Origin: Eunapius fragilis
Taxonomy: Eukaryota > Porifera > Demospongiae > Spongillida > Spongillidae
Direction: 5' to 3'
Assembly (NCBI GenBank): GCA_963681505.1
Contig: OY811975.1
Span: 4,708,512-4,772,511, forward strand
Length of the DNA: 64,000 nucleotides
The notes beneath the pieces were generated by a model that saw only the letters and a program-made list of their open reading frames with translations, was not told the origin of the DNA and searched no databases. The position numbers and the translations under genes are program-made. Each line of letters begins with the position of its first letter. Positions within the stretch are counted from its first letter, which is position 1. Shown in pieces: positions 1 to 10,653 of the stretch.

Positions 1-525
1 ACTCATGCACAACACACATTTGGTGATGAATGCATGACATTACATTTTGTATGAAGTACACAAATACACTTACAATAATATGTATGTATTCGTAGATACC
101 ATAATTACTCGGATACGAAAGCCACACCTTGTGAATTAGTATTTGGAAGGCTTTCTCGTTCTTTGATTGCTGCAGTACACATTGTCGTAAAAAAGTCAGA
201 TGCTTCTGCACATGGGAAATCAATGATTAAATAGTACTTGCAATTGTTATTGGGGATGCCACAGGACAAAATTAAGCATGTGTGAGAAAAGTGTACACTG
301 ATGAAGAGTCCAACACGATTGACCTCAGTACAGTGTCAATGAATGATCGCAATATATATTTAATTCCTTGGACATCCATTTTACTCAGTCTCATTTATTA
401 CTAGCCCAGAAAATTTAACACATCAAAATTCTCAGTATGCACTATATAGTTCTAGACTTATGTACACTGATATTTTAAATAATATAAGATGTCGGGATTG
501 CAAATAGAAATTGCTTCATGACATC
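1..525. other. intergenic, no gene seen
   Basis: AT-rich sequence downstream of the seven-helix gene. I see no convincing coding frame, RNA gene or repeat here. It probably contains the 3' UTR of the minus-strand gene ending at 526. Confidence 0.5.
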
Positions 526-1512
526 TCATGTGTCCCATTCATCTTTAGGGAGGCTGAAATATGTTGATGATGCTGCATTGTAATCTCTGTCGCTTTGTTC
601 CACCACTGACTTATGAACATCCATAACTATTTCATTCCGCCTCGCTCTTATAATGTTCACTTGTCGACAAATGGAAATTATAAAATTTACTATCAAAATG
701 AGAGGAAGTACCATAACTGTCATAACTACTGAAGGGTAGAAGGCATCCCTTTTGATGTATTGCAACATAAAAAGTACTATAATGAGCACTATAAATGTAG
801 TCAATAGGGCTATAATAGTGAGGAAATCAGGTTTCCATTTAGAGAGTGATATTCGTCTGTACGCGCAGTGCCTGTACGAGATAACACCAAAAACTACCAT
901 TGTAAAAAGCCACACAAGAATAGCCAACACGTTAAACACATTGTCAAGGTAGTTGGGAAGATTATGGGATGTAAGACTTGTATCACAACTGGAATTTAGC
1001 GAAAAACAAACGCCCTCCTTTTGTATTATAGCTATAGACCAACTAGGCATTAAAAAGATTGGCACCAAGAATATTGCAAGTATGTAAGTCCTTCGAAGGA
1101 TATTAAACCTTTTCAGTTTCTCTTCGTTTATAACACGCAAACACTTGGGTTGGGTCGTCAAGATGAGCAGGTGGGTTCCTAAGCATGCGATAGTGATTAA
1201 TAGCCCCATTGAGGCGTAAATACTGACTGCTACTAACACCTCACAGCCTATGAAGCTATCTAAATGCTGCAACACGAACCATTGAAGGCAATCACATAGT
1301 TCAACTGTGCAGCCCAAGATTGTGGACATCAGCAAAATTCCATCTACTGGATTAATGTGATGTTGTCCTTTACGACAAAAGTAGTTGTATCCTTTGAGAG
1401 TCAGTGATATCAACCCGATGATGAGTGAGAGCAGTGACAGACTTGTAAGGATGCTGTAAGCAATCACTATCTGCATATCTGACAGCGCGCATTCACTTTC
1501 ATTTTCTGCCAT
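526..1512 (-). CDS. seven-transmembrane receptor-like protein
   Basis: A single open exon of 328 codons. An upstream in-frame ATG exists at 1587, but the one at 1512 (MAENESECALSDMQ) puts a short extracellular-type N-terminus directly before the first helix, so I prefer it. Seven hydrophobic segments lie near residues 15-35, 52-74, 91-114, 141-161, 188-210, 234-256 and 265-285. Cysteines in the first and second exofacial regions could form the usual receptor disulfide. The C-terminal tail is short and ends with several tyrosines and acidic residues. I do not see the rhodopsin-class DRY or NPxxY motifs, so this is a GPCR-like protein of unassigned class, not a recognised receptor. The 5' end of the gene is duplicated about 1.3 kb upstream (2769-2922). 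A pyrimidine-rich minisatellite starts about 110 bp upstream of the chosen ATG. Confidence 0.6.
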   Translation of the reverse strand: MAENESECALSDMQIVIAYSILTSLSLLSLIIGLISLTLKGYNYFCRKGQHHINPVDGILLMSTILGCTVELCDCLQWFVLQHLDSFIGCEVLVAVSIYASMGLLITIACLGTHLLILTTQPKCLRVINEEKLKRFNILRRTYILAIFLVPIFLMPSWSIAIIQKEGVCFSLNSSCDTSLTSHNLPNYLDNVFNVLAILVWLFTMVVFGVISYRHCAYRRISLSKWKPDFLTIIALLTTFIVLIIVLFMLQYIKRDAFYPSVVMTVMVLPLILIVNFIISICRQVNIIRARRNEIVMDVHKSVVEQSDRDYNAASSTYFSLPKDEWDT

Positions 1513-1624
1513 ACCTATAGTGGGTATATAATCGTATATTAATACTATATGCATTCGTACAATTCCATGCAACTTCTCCACTCCCACTTATCACTCCTCC
1601 CATATTCCCACCACATCACTTCTC

Positions 1625-2290
1625 CACATTACTCCCACGGGCCTTCCCTCCTCCCATCATTCCACCCTTCCCTCCTCCCATCATTCCACCCTTCCCTCCT
1701 CCCACCATTCCACCTTTCCCTCCTCCCATCATTACCACCCTTCCCTCCTCCCATCATTCCCACCCTTCCCTCCTCCCATCATTCCCACCCTTCCCTCCTC
1801 CCATCATTCACACCCTTCCCTCCTCCCATCATTCCCACCCTTCCCTCCTCCCATCATTCCCACCCTTCCCTCCTCCATCATTCCCACCCTTCCCTCCTCC
1901 CATCATTACCACCCTTCCCTCCTCCCATCATTCCCACCCTTCCCTCCTCCCATCATTCCCACCCTTCCCTCCTCCCATCATTCCCACCCTTCCCTCCTCC
2001 CATCATTCACACCCTTCCCTCCTCCCATCATTCCCACCCTTCCCTCCTCCCATCATTCCCACCCTTCCCTCCTCCCATCATTCCCACCCTTCCCTCCTCC
2101 CATCATTCCCACCCTTCCCTCCTCCATCATTCCCACCCTTCCATCATTCCCCATCATTCCCACCCTTCCCTCCTCCCACCATTCACACCCTTCCCTCCTC
2201 CCACCATTCACACCCTTCCCTCCTCCCATCATTACCACCCTTCCCTCCTCCATCATTCCCACCGCATCATTCCCACCCCTTTACTCTCTT
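1625..2290. repeat. 25-bp pyrimidine minisatellite
   Basis: About 25 to 27 tandem copies of a roughly 25-bp unit built from CCATCATTCCCACCC followed by TTCCCTCCTC, with single-base variants. The + strand is almost free of G. Long open frames on both strands here (for example 251 codons) are a by-product of the stop-free unit and are not genes. Confidence 0.9.
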
Positions 2291-2672
2291 ATCATCGTCA
2301 TTAATTCCCAATACAATCAACCCTCCCACTACCCTTCCACTTACCACCTCCCCATACATTTCTCATTGCAATATGTTACTGTCACGTTATAGTTTTCCAT
2401 CTGCAAGCAACCCCCCTTCCCGTCACCGTTCATAGCACCAAGCTTGCCATCTCGGATCAGAAAAACCACATGTATGTTTATGTTTAGAAGTGGTGTGGTA
2501 TGCTGGAAAATGGGAAGGCGATAGCGGTAATAGTTCCGACGATCGATCGATTTGAGTTAGATACTTCATATATAAATTCTCAAGACCCATATTCTCGTAG
2601 AACGTTCCAAAGTATTATAATACGTAATATGGGAATGTGGCGCGAAAAGGAACCCGCTGTAGCGCATATTAT

Positions 2673-2724
2673 AAAATTTTCCTGGAAAGAACTTCAATAA
2701 AATTTTCCAGGAAAGAACTTCAAA
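2673..2724. repeat. 26-bp direct repeat, two copies
   Basis: Two adjacent near-identical 26-bp copies beginning AAAATTTTCC and ending GAACTTCAA, differing at two positions. It is a small local duplication with no evident function. Confidence 0.7.
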
Positions 2725-2768
2725 GTTGACAACGTGTATATTAATAAAATGCACGTGTAAATAAGATT

Positions 2769-2922
2769 GAGTGAGAGCAGTGACAGACTTGTAAGGATGC
2801 TGTAAGCAATCATTATCTGCATGTACATACATTTGCTTGTATTTTCTGCCATACCTATAGTGGGCATATGACATGCATGTATATTATACCAATTTATTGT
2901 GTTTTAGTACAGTTCCATGCAT
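2769..2922 (-). pseudogene. duplicated 5' fragment of the seven-helix gene
   Basis: The stretch TGAGTGAGAGCAGTGACAGA and what follows repeats the first-helix coding region and start codon of the gene at 526-1512. It continues past the start into the upstream flank (CCATACCTATAGTGGG, then CAGTTCCATGCA). The coding part is interrupted by changed sequence around 2820-2840, and nothing downstream of the first helix is present. The copy keeps the same orientation, so the minisatellite at 1625-2290 lies between two copies of the same promoter-proximal sequence. It is probably a truncated tandem duplication. Confidence 0.7.
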
Positions 2923-4999
2923 CCGGCTGCAACCTCCCCATCCTTCCCTAATATTATCTCCCCATCACCACCATGCATTCCATCTTCTCATAACTAACAT
3001 CACCTGGCCTCCCAGTCACCACTTCCCTATATATATATGCTGTCACATTATAGTTTACCCCTCAACGTCACCTGTCATCGTCCTGGCCGTAGTGGCCGAC
3101 CATTATGCGTTTTATTCTAATTGAATTCTTGGGCCAATTATAATCATAGGATACTAAAAATTGCTTACAATTAAGCAATGTTAAAATCAAGACTAAAGTT
3201 AACTCTAATCGCAAGTATAATTACGGCTATTCAGTATAACAATTTTACTTATTGTAGTTTTTCTTAGGCTGTTTTTTTCCGATCACGCCTTACAAACAGC
3301 ACCTCAAGCCCACCCAATCAAACGAGAGGTGCGCATCAATTAGCACATGATATGATGAGTGAGCAGAGATGATCTCTGGTGTGAGTTCGGGGGTAGGAAG
3401 GAACTCCAACTAGTGACCGGATTCAGAGAAGGATTGTAAGGACGAAAGCGATTTTTCTAATTGGGCATAGGTGTTTGATGTATATCTCTCTCGGTAAAAG
3501 ATGGTGGCATAATAGACCATGCATGGAATATTGTTATGAAAATTTGAAACACAAGCTTATTGACTTCGCGTGCATTGGATTCCGAGCGAAACCTTATAAG
3601 TTAGAGTGACATATGTAAAATCATGCCAAATGTACAATCTCTCGGAGGCTAACGTAGTGAGGAATGATCAGGTGTGAGCAGCCCCGCATTATATTCTTTA
3701 ATAAAGGTATCGGATCGAAATATATATCGAGATCTCGCACTGAAGCCGCGAATTAATTTCTAGCCTTTGTTCCATACATGGTTCTAAATTCAATAGGTAA
3801 ATTTTCGCTTGAATTACAATTTAATATTAATAATGCCCTCCATTAATTTGGTATAACCTGCTTCCTTTTTCATCACGTTATATTACTGTACTAACATGGA
3901 GGATCATATTCTCAGGTTTTGGCGAATATGATAAACGGGTCTGGGGACAAGAACGTTGTTGCACAAAAAATAGCCAGGCCGCATGGCCTATTATGGGAAA
4001 GCCTATGGGTGGGTTATGGGGATGCTTGTTGGTGAACCCTTCTGTTACGTGGGGATACTATCGCAAACGTACCGGCTTAAATTACATTGGCGTAGGAACA
4101 GTCTCAATGGAGAGGGGGGGGGGGGGGGATATTATTCATTGGATTTCACCCTACATGGTCTCACCTATCACCATGTACGGTGAAAATCAATAAGACTTTG
4201 CCCCCCCCCCCCCCCCCCCCCCATTAAAGCAGTTCTTACGCCTATGTGTAATGAAATGCATGCACGCTTCGAAACGGAGCCTTCTTGTATATATACTGTT
4301 ATCAAAAACCGCATTTTCAGCCTGGTTGCTTGTTAGCTAAAGTATAAGCTGTAAGCTTCACGGTACTGGACCGTGTCACGCAAACAATGGGACAGAATTG
4401 AGCCAAGTTTAGCTTCCTTATCGTTATTCACTGCAAGGATTGGACGCGACTTGTGCATGACTACCATCCCTAAAGGCTGAACCTAACTAGAGCCATGCAG
4501 CTCGAACCAGGCGTACAACCAACCAGGGGATACTATATAATGCTCTTATACTTGATTCGAGGCATAGGGATGGTCTTATGGCTTATGCCAATGGTCCCCC
4601 TCCAATTCGCAATATATGACACATGACTCGATTTGGAATTGGTTGCGGCCACTCCCCCCCCCCCCCCCCCCCCCCCACCCATCTCCCCCTCCCACCAACC
4701 ATCAAACCCATCCATCCCTGGACCCGAAGTTCAGCAGGTGGAGTCCATTTCTGGTGCCAGTAATAGATCGGAGGGACGAATATGGGTAAAGAGACCTATT
4801 TTATGTGCCAAACAACAAGACGCGAATCATCCTCGTACTGATTGTGCGCGCAGTGTATCAAGCCAGGGTGGGTGGAGAGCACTTCGAAAATAACTTACCG
4901 TCCAAACGTGTATCCGCCAGTCTCAACAGTTTTAGGGCAGATACGGTATATAGGTCAGGTGGCAGTGAGGAATTTACTACGTGTCAGGACCACAACTAA
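2923..4999. other. intergenic with long poly(G)/poly(C) runs
   Basis: No supported gene. The stretch contains three homopolymer runs: G15 at 4114-4128, C22 at 4201-4222 and C23 at 4654-4676. Short open frames over these runs are artefacts of the homopolymers. Confidence 0.6.
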
Positions 5000-5553
5000 T
5001 GCACCTATCAATGGTAACTGCAACCCCCCCGCCCCCAATCCGGGACATATGGGGGATTTGACATTTATTAAATCAAATGCCCCACTGTTGGGGACTAAAA
5101 AACTGATCAAATGACCCCTCCTCGACCCAGTCCCGTTACATGTTTGATACCTTTTATAACCTATGGTTTCGTTCCTGCTATTCAAAACGAACGCGCGTTT
5201 GCCTTTGTAGGTATACAGCTGATATTGTGCCGCTATAAGAGTTGTAGTTATAATTGTACCAGTAGTTTGGTATTAAAGCGCATGTTCTTGTTTCCGGTGA
5301 GGTACAGGCCAGGTACATGTATGATGTTGCGTACCTACCGTGAATGTGCCAAAGTCGTCACAAGTTTTGAGTTGCAAAACACGCCGATAGGGAGAGGTCA
5401 CAAGCTGTTACGACTGATTAAAATGCGGTCGAGGTCAAGTCCCCGTGTACGGTCAAATGCGCATTGCAATAATCTGATTAGCCGGTCAAATCTCCCACTA
5501 ATCCCCTATATGTTCCATGGGGAGGGGGTTTGCAGTTACCATTGATAGGTGCA
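5000..5553. mobile_element. MITE with TAA target duplication (Harbinger-like)
   Basis: The two ends are inverted copies of TGCACCTATCAATGGTAACT, a perfect match of at least 24 bp. It continues imperfectly inward through a C-rich and a 'GGGGGATTTGAC'-like block. TAA flanks both ends (4997-4999 and 5554-5556). A 3-bp TAA/TWA duplication with long terminal inverted repeats is typical of PIF/Harbinger derivatives. The 554-bp interior shows no transposase, so the element is non-autonomous. Confidence 0.7.
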
Positions 5554-6196
5554 TAAAAGGAGCAGAGATTATATTCACGATCGATTTTCGGTAATAGCAA
5601 GATCATATATGGTGAAATTGATAGATTGATAGTGAAATCATCTATGCCTTTCCCCCCCCCCACATATCTAACTTGGGCGGTACGGCACAGTTATTTAGGA
5701 CAAGGTCATTGGGCCGGCCGGGGTATCACTTCAATGTCCCTAAATTAACCATACTGGCAGATTGTTCATTCGTGGGACCGTGGGATAACGAAAATGTTCA
5801 CCAAACTACATACGAAGCACTAAAGTGGTGATGATAGGAAAGCAGTACACCGATCCGTTCACCATGAATAAGTCCTTAGTTGATTTAGATAAAGGATAAT
5901 TATACAAGTTAGAGATCATTGCAGAGCATGGAATATTAAAATGTTTTCTGACTTAGGAAGAGTGCATCTCTGAAAATACTTTGTTTTCTGTTATACCAGC
6001 AAGCTACATGTATATGCATATATGTGTTTTAAGACCTGGCTAATGTTGCATACCCTGTAGCTGCCTAGTGCATGCACTTTCACGTATTCATCCACTCATT
6101 GCAGACAATACATCACGGCTAGCACATATACTGTCGGTGGGTGGGAGCATAACTGGGTTTTGCCCTCCGCCGGTGTTGGATCAGGAACTACGATAG
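5554..6196. other. intergenic, no gene seen
   Basis: AT-rich sequence between the MITE and the interspersed element starting at about 6197. It contains a short C run near 5651-5660. I see no coding or RNA feature. Confidence 0.5.
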
Positions 6197-6413
6197 TAGT
6201 TCCTATATAGGAATTGACCCGGGTCGTGAATATCATTAAAAAAACGCAACCAGCGTACAACTCGCGTACCAAGAAACGGATAGTTTAGCTCTTTGTTCCT
6301 ATCGAACCAGAAAGCAAAGACGGTCATTTTAATGTTTTGTTCCAGTCTTCAAACCGTTTGCTTCAAGAGAACAAAAAAGTTCGTGTTTTACCTCGTCCCC
6401 AGGCCAAATCTTC

Positions 6414-6414
6414 T

Positions 6415-6458
<44 letters not shown>

Positions 6459-6469
6459 TTCTTCTTCTC
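6414..6469. repeat. CGT/CTT trinucleotide repeat
   Basis: About 14 CGT units followed by four CTT units inside interspersed element copy I. In copy II the same position (about 26520-26548) carries only a few units, so the run expanded after the copies separated. Confidence 0.85.
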
Positions 6470-6743
6470 GGGTGAGTATAACTCGGGATAGGAATGGTTT
6501 TAAAGAGCGCAAATTATACCAATCGCTTTAGAATCTCCTGGAAGGACATCTTCAAGTATCAGATATATGAATAAAGCTTAAAACGTACATACGTAATCAT
6601 TACGTAATGCGTAGTGTTAAATAGAAGCGTTCCCATGGCGACATTTCGTATATTTAGAATTGTGCAGCGTTATAAACAGGTGGTATTTCATATGATTGCA
6701 GTTTTGTTCACCACTTTTGGCTAGTGAAGTTGTTTATTTCAAA

Positions 6744-8687
6744 ATGCCTTCACGTCAACAAAAGAGGAGAGCTAAACGACGAGAGGAATACATCCAAAAT
6801 CAGGACGACGAGTTAGAGTCCTCCCGCGTTCGGTACAATGCTGATCCTGAAAAAAAGCGGGTGTCTACTCGTGACAGCTACAGAGCAGATCCTGAAAAAA
6901 AGCGGGTGTCTGTTCGTGACAGCTACATAGCAGATCCTGAAAAAAAGCGGGCGTCTGTTCGTGACAGCTACAGTGCAGACCTTGAATCGAGCCGAGCTTC
7001 TAAGAGGCGGCGTTATGAACAGAATTCTGATGCGGTGCGAGCTTCTAAGAGGCAGCGTTATGAACAGAATTCCGACGAGATACGAGCTTCTAAGAGGCAG
7101 CGTTATGAACAGAATTCAGATGCGGTGCGAGCTTCTAGAAGGCAGCGTTATGAACAGAATTCAGATGCGGTGCGAGCTTCTAAGAGGCAGCGTTATGAAC
7201 AGAATTCCGACGAGATACGAGCTTCTAAGAGGCAGCGTTATGAACAGAATTCCGACGAGATACGAGCTTCTAAGAGGCAGCGTTATGAACAGAATTCAGA
7301 TGCGGTGCGAGCTTCTAAGAGGCAGCGTTATGAACAGAATTCCGACGAGATACGAGCTTCTAAGAGGCAGCGTTATGAACAGAATTCAGATGCGGTGCGA
7401 GCTTCTAGAAGGCAGCGTTATGAACAGAATTCAGATGCGGTGCGAGCTTCTAAGAGGCAGCGTTATGAACAGAATTCTGATGCGGTGCGAGCTTCTAAGA
7501 GGCAGCGTTATGAACAGAATTCCGACGAGATGCGAGCTTCAAAAAGGCAAAAGTATCAGCGGAATTCAGTGACCAATCGGGTTTCCAAAAGGAGTGCATA
7601 TTGGAGAAACCCTTTTGCTTCGCGTTCAGCGAAAAGGGCGCTATATCAGAAGCGTCCGGAAGGGAAGCGTGAGGCAGAGAGAACACGCTACCACAAAAAA
7701 AAGACTACCACCCAAAGGTGAGTTTTGCACGATGTGTGATTTAGGCATGGCTTGGCGCGCGTTTTCGTGTAGAGCAGCTGCAATGGTGACATAACTGTAA
7801 ACATTGTGTTGCTAGGCAATAAATATGTTAAATCTAGGTACCAGACTTTATTCCGTACCCAACTATGTGTTTCTAGCATGTTATAATAAGCGCTAGTGTC
7901 GTATTTACAAAAAAAAAAAATTAACATCATGTTTACAAAGAATTTTCGCGCTACACAGCTGTCCTCAAAGAATGATCCTAACGCGGACCTCTTCGTGGCA
8001 TCTTTAACCGGCGAATAGAATTACTTGGTAAAGAATTTGCGCGCTACACAGCTGTCCTCAAAGAATGATCCTATTGCGGACCTCTTCGTGGCATCTTAAA
8101 CTGGCGAATGGAATTATTTGGTAAATGTATAAATACTGATAGATGTGCACTTTTATTACTCACACCTAAAACCAACAATAAATGGTAAGTTAAAGAAATT
8201 ATTGATGTACATTTTCACAATTCTTTCAATATCCATCAGGCTGACGGTCTGCACGAAGCAGTTAGTATCCTCGTCGAGGAGGAACGCCAGCTTACAGCTG
8301 GCCCCTCCCGACGAGGAACTATGCGGCCATTACAGGCTGGCCGACGACCCCTGCCCCTGCCCCACAACGACGACTTTCGTCCCCAGCTCCACGAGGAGGA
8401 ACCCCGTCCCCAGCTCCAGGAGGAGGAACCCCGTCCCCAGCTCCAGGAGGAGGAACCCCGTCCCCAGCTCCAGGAGGAGCAACCCCAGCTCCAGGAGGAG
8501 AACCTACGTCGTCCCCAGCCCCAGGAGGAGGAGGACCTTGGGCCGCAAGAGGCAGAGGGCAGGAGGCCTGACCGCCGGAGGCCCTTCAAAAGAGGCCGAG
8601 GCCATAGAGGCCATAGAGGCCGAGGCCATAGAGGCCGAGCGAACATTTATAACATTAAATGTGCGTACTTTTATTAATATTATGTAA
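6744..8687 (+). CDS. arginine-rich repeat protein, probably two exons
   Basis: Exon 1 starts at the ATG at 6744 (MPSRQQKRRAKRREEY) and runs to 7717, where CAAAG is followed by the strong donor GTGAGT. It encodes three degenerate 15-residue units of the type RDSYRADPEKKRVSV. Twelve near-identical units, RASKRQRYEQNSDEI or ...DAV, follow, and then four diverged ones. The tyrosine-basic spacing suggests an extended or helical nucleic-acid-binding rod. A plausible acceptor lies at 8237-8239. Splicing there keeps a frame open to 8687 that encodes repeated SSRRRNPVP units. The alternative frame, with PQLQEEEPR units and an RGHRG tail, is equally open, so the second exon's frame is uncertain. No enzymatic domain is seen. 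The gene lies inside a repeated element and is probably element-borne. A fragment of the same gene is at 27151-27280. Confidence 0.45.
6990..7560 (+). repeat. 45-bp coding minisatellite (15-residue units)
   Basis: About twelve in-frame 45-bp units beginning GCTTCTAAGAGGCAGCGTTA. Each unit ends with one of two variants, TCAGATGCGGTGCGA or TCCGACGAGATACGA. The order of variants repeats as a block, which points to duplication of several units at once. Many codons are identical even at third positions, so the array is young or homogenised. Confidence 0.9.
7938..8123. repeat. 93-bp tandem duplication
   Basis: Two adjacent 93-bp copies, each containing CGCTACACAGCTGTCCTCAA and GCGGACCTCTTCGTGGCATC, with about six differences. 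They lie in the proposed intron of the repeat-protein gene. Confidence 0.85.
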
Positions 8688-8829
8688 ATATATATATATA
8701 AGGTTGGCCACTACAATGCCCCGTCACTGTTCACAACGGTAAGCGGGCGTCTGCTCGTGACCGTAATTGGAACGGAGGGGGGAGGGGCACTTGCCTGTAT
8801 AAAAAATGATAACAAAAAAATAGAGGAAA

Positions 8830-9114
8830 CAAGTAAAGAAAAACATTCTCTAACGAGAAAGTTGGTGGGATATAGGAATTGGAGGCAATGGTGGTGTAAA
8901 AAGGAGGGGAACAAGGTTTTGAGAAAAGGGTAAATGAGATAAAAATCCTATATTTAGCACATGTACATGCAACAACCAAAAGAAGTGCTAAATATAGGAT
9001 TTTTGTCTCATTACCCTTTTCTCAAAACCTTGTTCCCCTCCTTTTTACACCACCATTGCCTCCAATTCCTATATCCCACCAACTTTCTCGTTAGAGAATG
9101 TTTTTCTTTACTTG
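8830..9114. repeat. long near-perfect inverted repeat (131/130-bp arms)
   Basis: The left arm (8830-8960) and right arm (8985-9114) are reverse complements over about 130 bp with one mismatch and one single-base indel, around a 24-bp loop. Transcription would give a very long, nearly perfect RNA hairpin. A degenerate copy of the same structure is at 27398-27660 in element copy II. It ends the interspersed element and may be its terminus or a separate inserted element. Confidence 0.85.
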
Positions 9115-9120
9115 TAGTAA

Positions 9121-9800
9121 TTTTAACACCTTGAAGGGACCGACGACTGATGATGATGTTGTAACTTTAATTTGATATTATAGAGCAGCCCATGCACATG
9201 CACCCCAGAGAACCCTTCCACATCAGTCATCGTGGTCCTTTTTATTCCTATAAAACATTCCCTCCAGACAGGTCTCTGATGGTTTCAAATGATGTGCATG
9301 TCAGAATGTTTTTTTACAAGAACAGTTAATTGGACTATCCATAGGGCGCATGCACAGGTCGCACTATTTCTCTCTCCAATCCTCATTGGCTGCGGGCTTG
9401 CACCCCCTCTGGGCTGCATTCGTGAGGGTGACGACTCCAGGAAAGTATCACAACTTCACAAGTATTCATATTATACGGAGCTATTAATGGCATTAAATTA
9501 AAACAGAGCTATAACTAACCAATAATGAAAATAACATCTAGGTTGTGCGGCAAATGCCGTAACATATATCATTGCACCAATGGAAATGGCGACCAGTTTG
9601 ATTATCTGGATCCTGTGTACTTTTCGACTGGATGGTAATGGATGCCCTCTGAAGCAAGACCTTTAGTTTGGGTACATGCTATTGTGTTGCAACACAATAA
9701 TCTGTAGCCTGCTACGTTTCTGTTAACAGTAACGCGAATCCATCACTCTTCATGCTTATTCACAGACAGACACAAATACACATTTTGGATAAGTTAGCAA
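9121..9800. other. intergenic / 3' flank of the kinase gene
   Basis: No coding feature beyond a short chance frame near 9289-9501. It probably includes the 3' UTR of the minus-strand kinase gene that stops at 9801. Confidence 0.5.
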
Positions 9801-10609
9801 TTAGCAGTAACTATACTGGAGGTCTGTATACATGTTAAATCCAGCCTCCAGGGGAACTCCAAGGACCCCTGCCTGTGGGTGTGTTGCAAGAGCTTCATCG
9901 GGCACTTTCAGCACATGCTCTTCATTTTGTGTTAGAGACAGGTGCATGTCTCTAAAAGTTGGTCTGGAGTGTGCTTCCGGGTTCCTGTGCAAACAATTGT
10001 GTGGACATTGCATTACCAGGTCCTCTCCAATGAACATTACAAACATTGGGCATGTTAATAAGGAGTAATCTCCCTAGTAAGAAATATTTAGTTTATCATT
10101 TAAAATAATTAACTTCAACTCTGCCACATGACGAAAGATCATAGTTGCATATTTGATTGGAGCACAATACTTCATTTACCAAGTTGTCAACCTTTTGGTA
10201 CAAAGTGCCATTAGGATCATGCAGGTGTGCTAGACAGAACTAGCGTTTCTTAAAATGTAATAAACTTACCAGCATTGGATCATCAGGTTATACACCATCT
10301 TTGGACAGCCAGGAGGTGGTGGAAGTCTGTACCCGGTCTCAACTTTCGCTATAACCTGTTCAAAACAGGAATAATCATAGCAGGCACTAAAAAAATCACT
10401 CAGTAAATGATATAGTCTATTCCACTATCACAGGGCCCAGAAGCTGTGAGGGATTTTTGAAAAGTTGCCTCCAACTAGCAATCCACGAGAATGCCTTCCC
10501 ATCCAATCACTATGGTCTTCACAGCCACTTACTTGTTAGAGCTAATGCTCATGCCATCCTAACCAGTTCTAAATCCCTCACCATATACATCATATACATT
10601 TGTGTGTGT

Positions 10610-10653
<44 letters not shown>

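Larger units (their letters stand above)
6197..9120 (+). mobile_element. interspersed element, copy I (repeat-protein element)
   Basis: This 2.9-kb block has a second, shorter copy at 26299-27655. Both share the left edge (AGTTCCTATA, then a GTGAATATCATT block), a CGT/TCT trinucleotide run, the segment ending TTTTGTTCACCACTTTT, the start of an open reading frame (CAACAAAAGAGGAGAGCTAA), and a terminal long hairpin. Copy I keeps the whole repeat protein, while copy II has lost everything between about 7000 and 8730. No transposase, helicase or reverse transcriptase is visible. It could be a non-autonomous element such as a Helitron derivative, because similar repeat proteins occur beside Helitron genes as far as I recall. 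It could equally be an old segmental duplication. Confidence 0.6.

Noticed and set aside
1549..2304. 251-codon + strand frame and the minus-strand Gly/Met-rich frame opposite it
   Set aside because: Both are by-products of the 25-bp minisatellite.
5380..5470. A GGTCAAGTCC block resembling a tRNA B box
   Set aside because: No matching A box or cloverleaf could be drawn, and it lies inside a MITE.
8236..8646. Minus-strand Trp/Ser/Gly-rich frame in the repeat-protein element
   Set aside because: Antisense shadow of a low-complexity repeat; the + strand has an acceptor and donor that fit a spliced gene.
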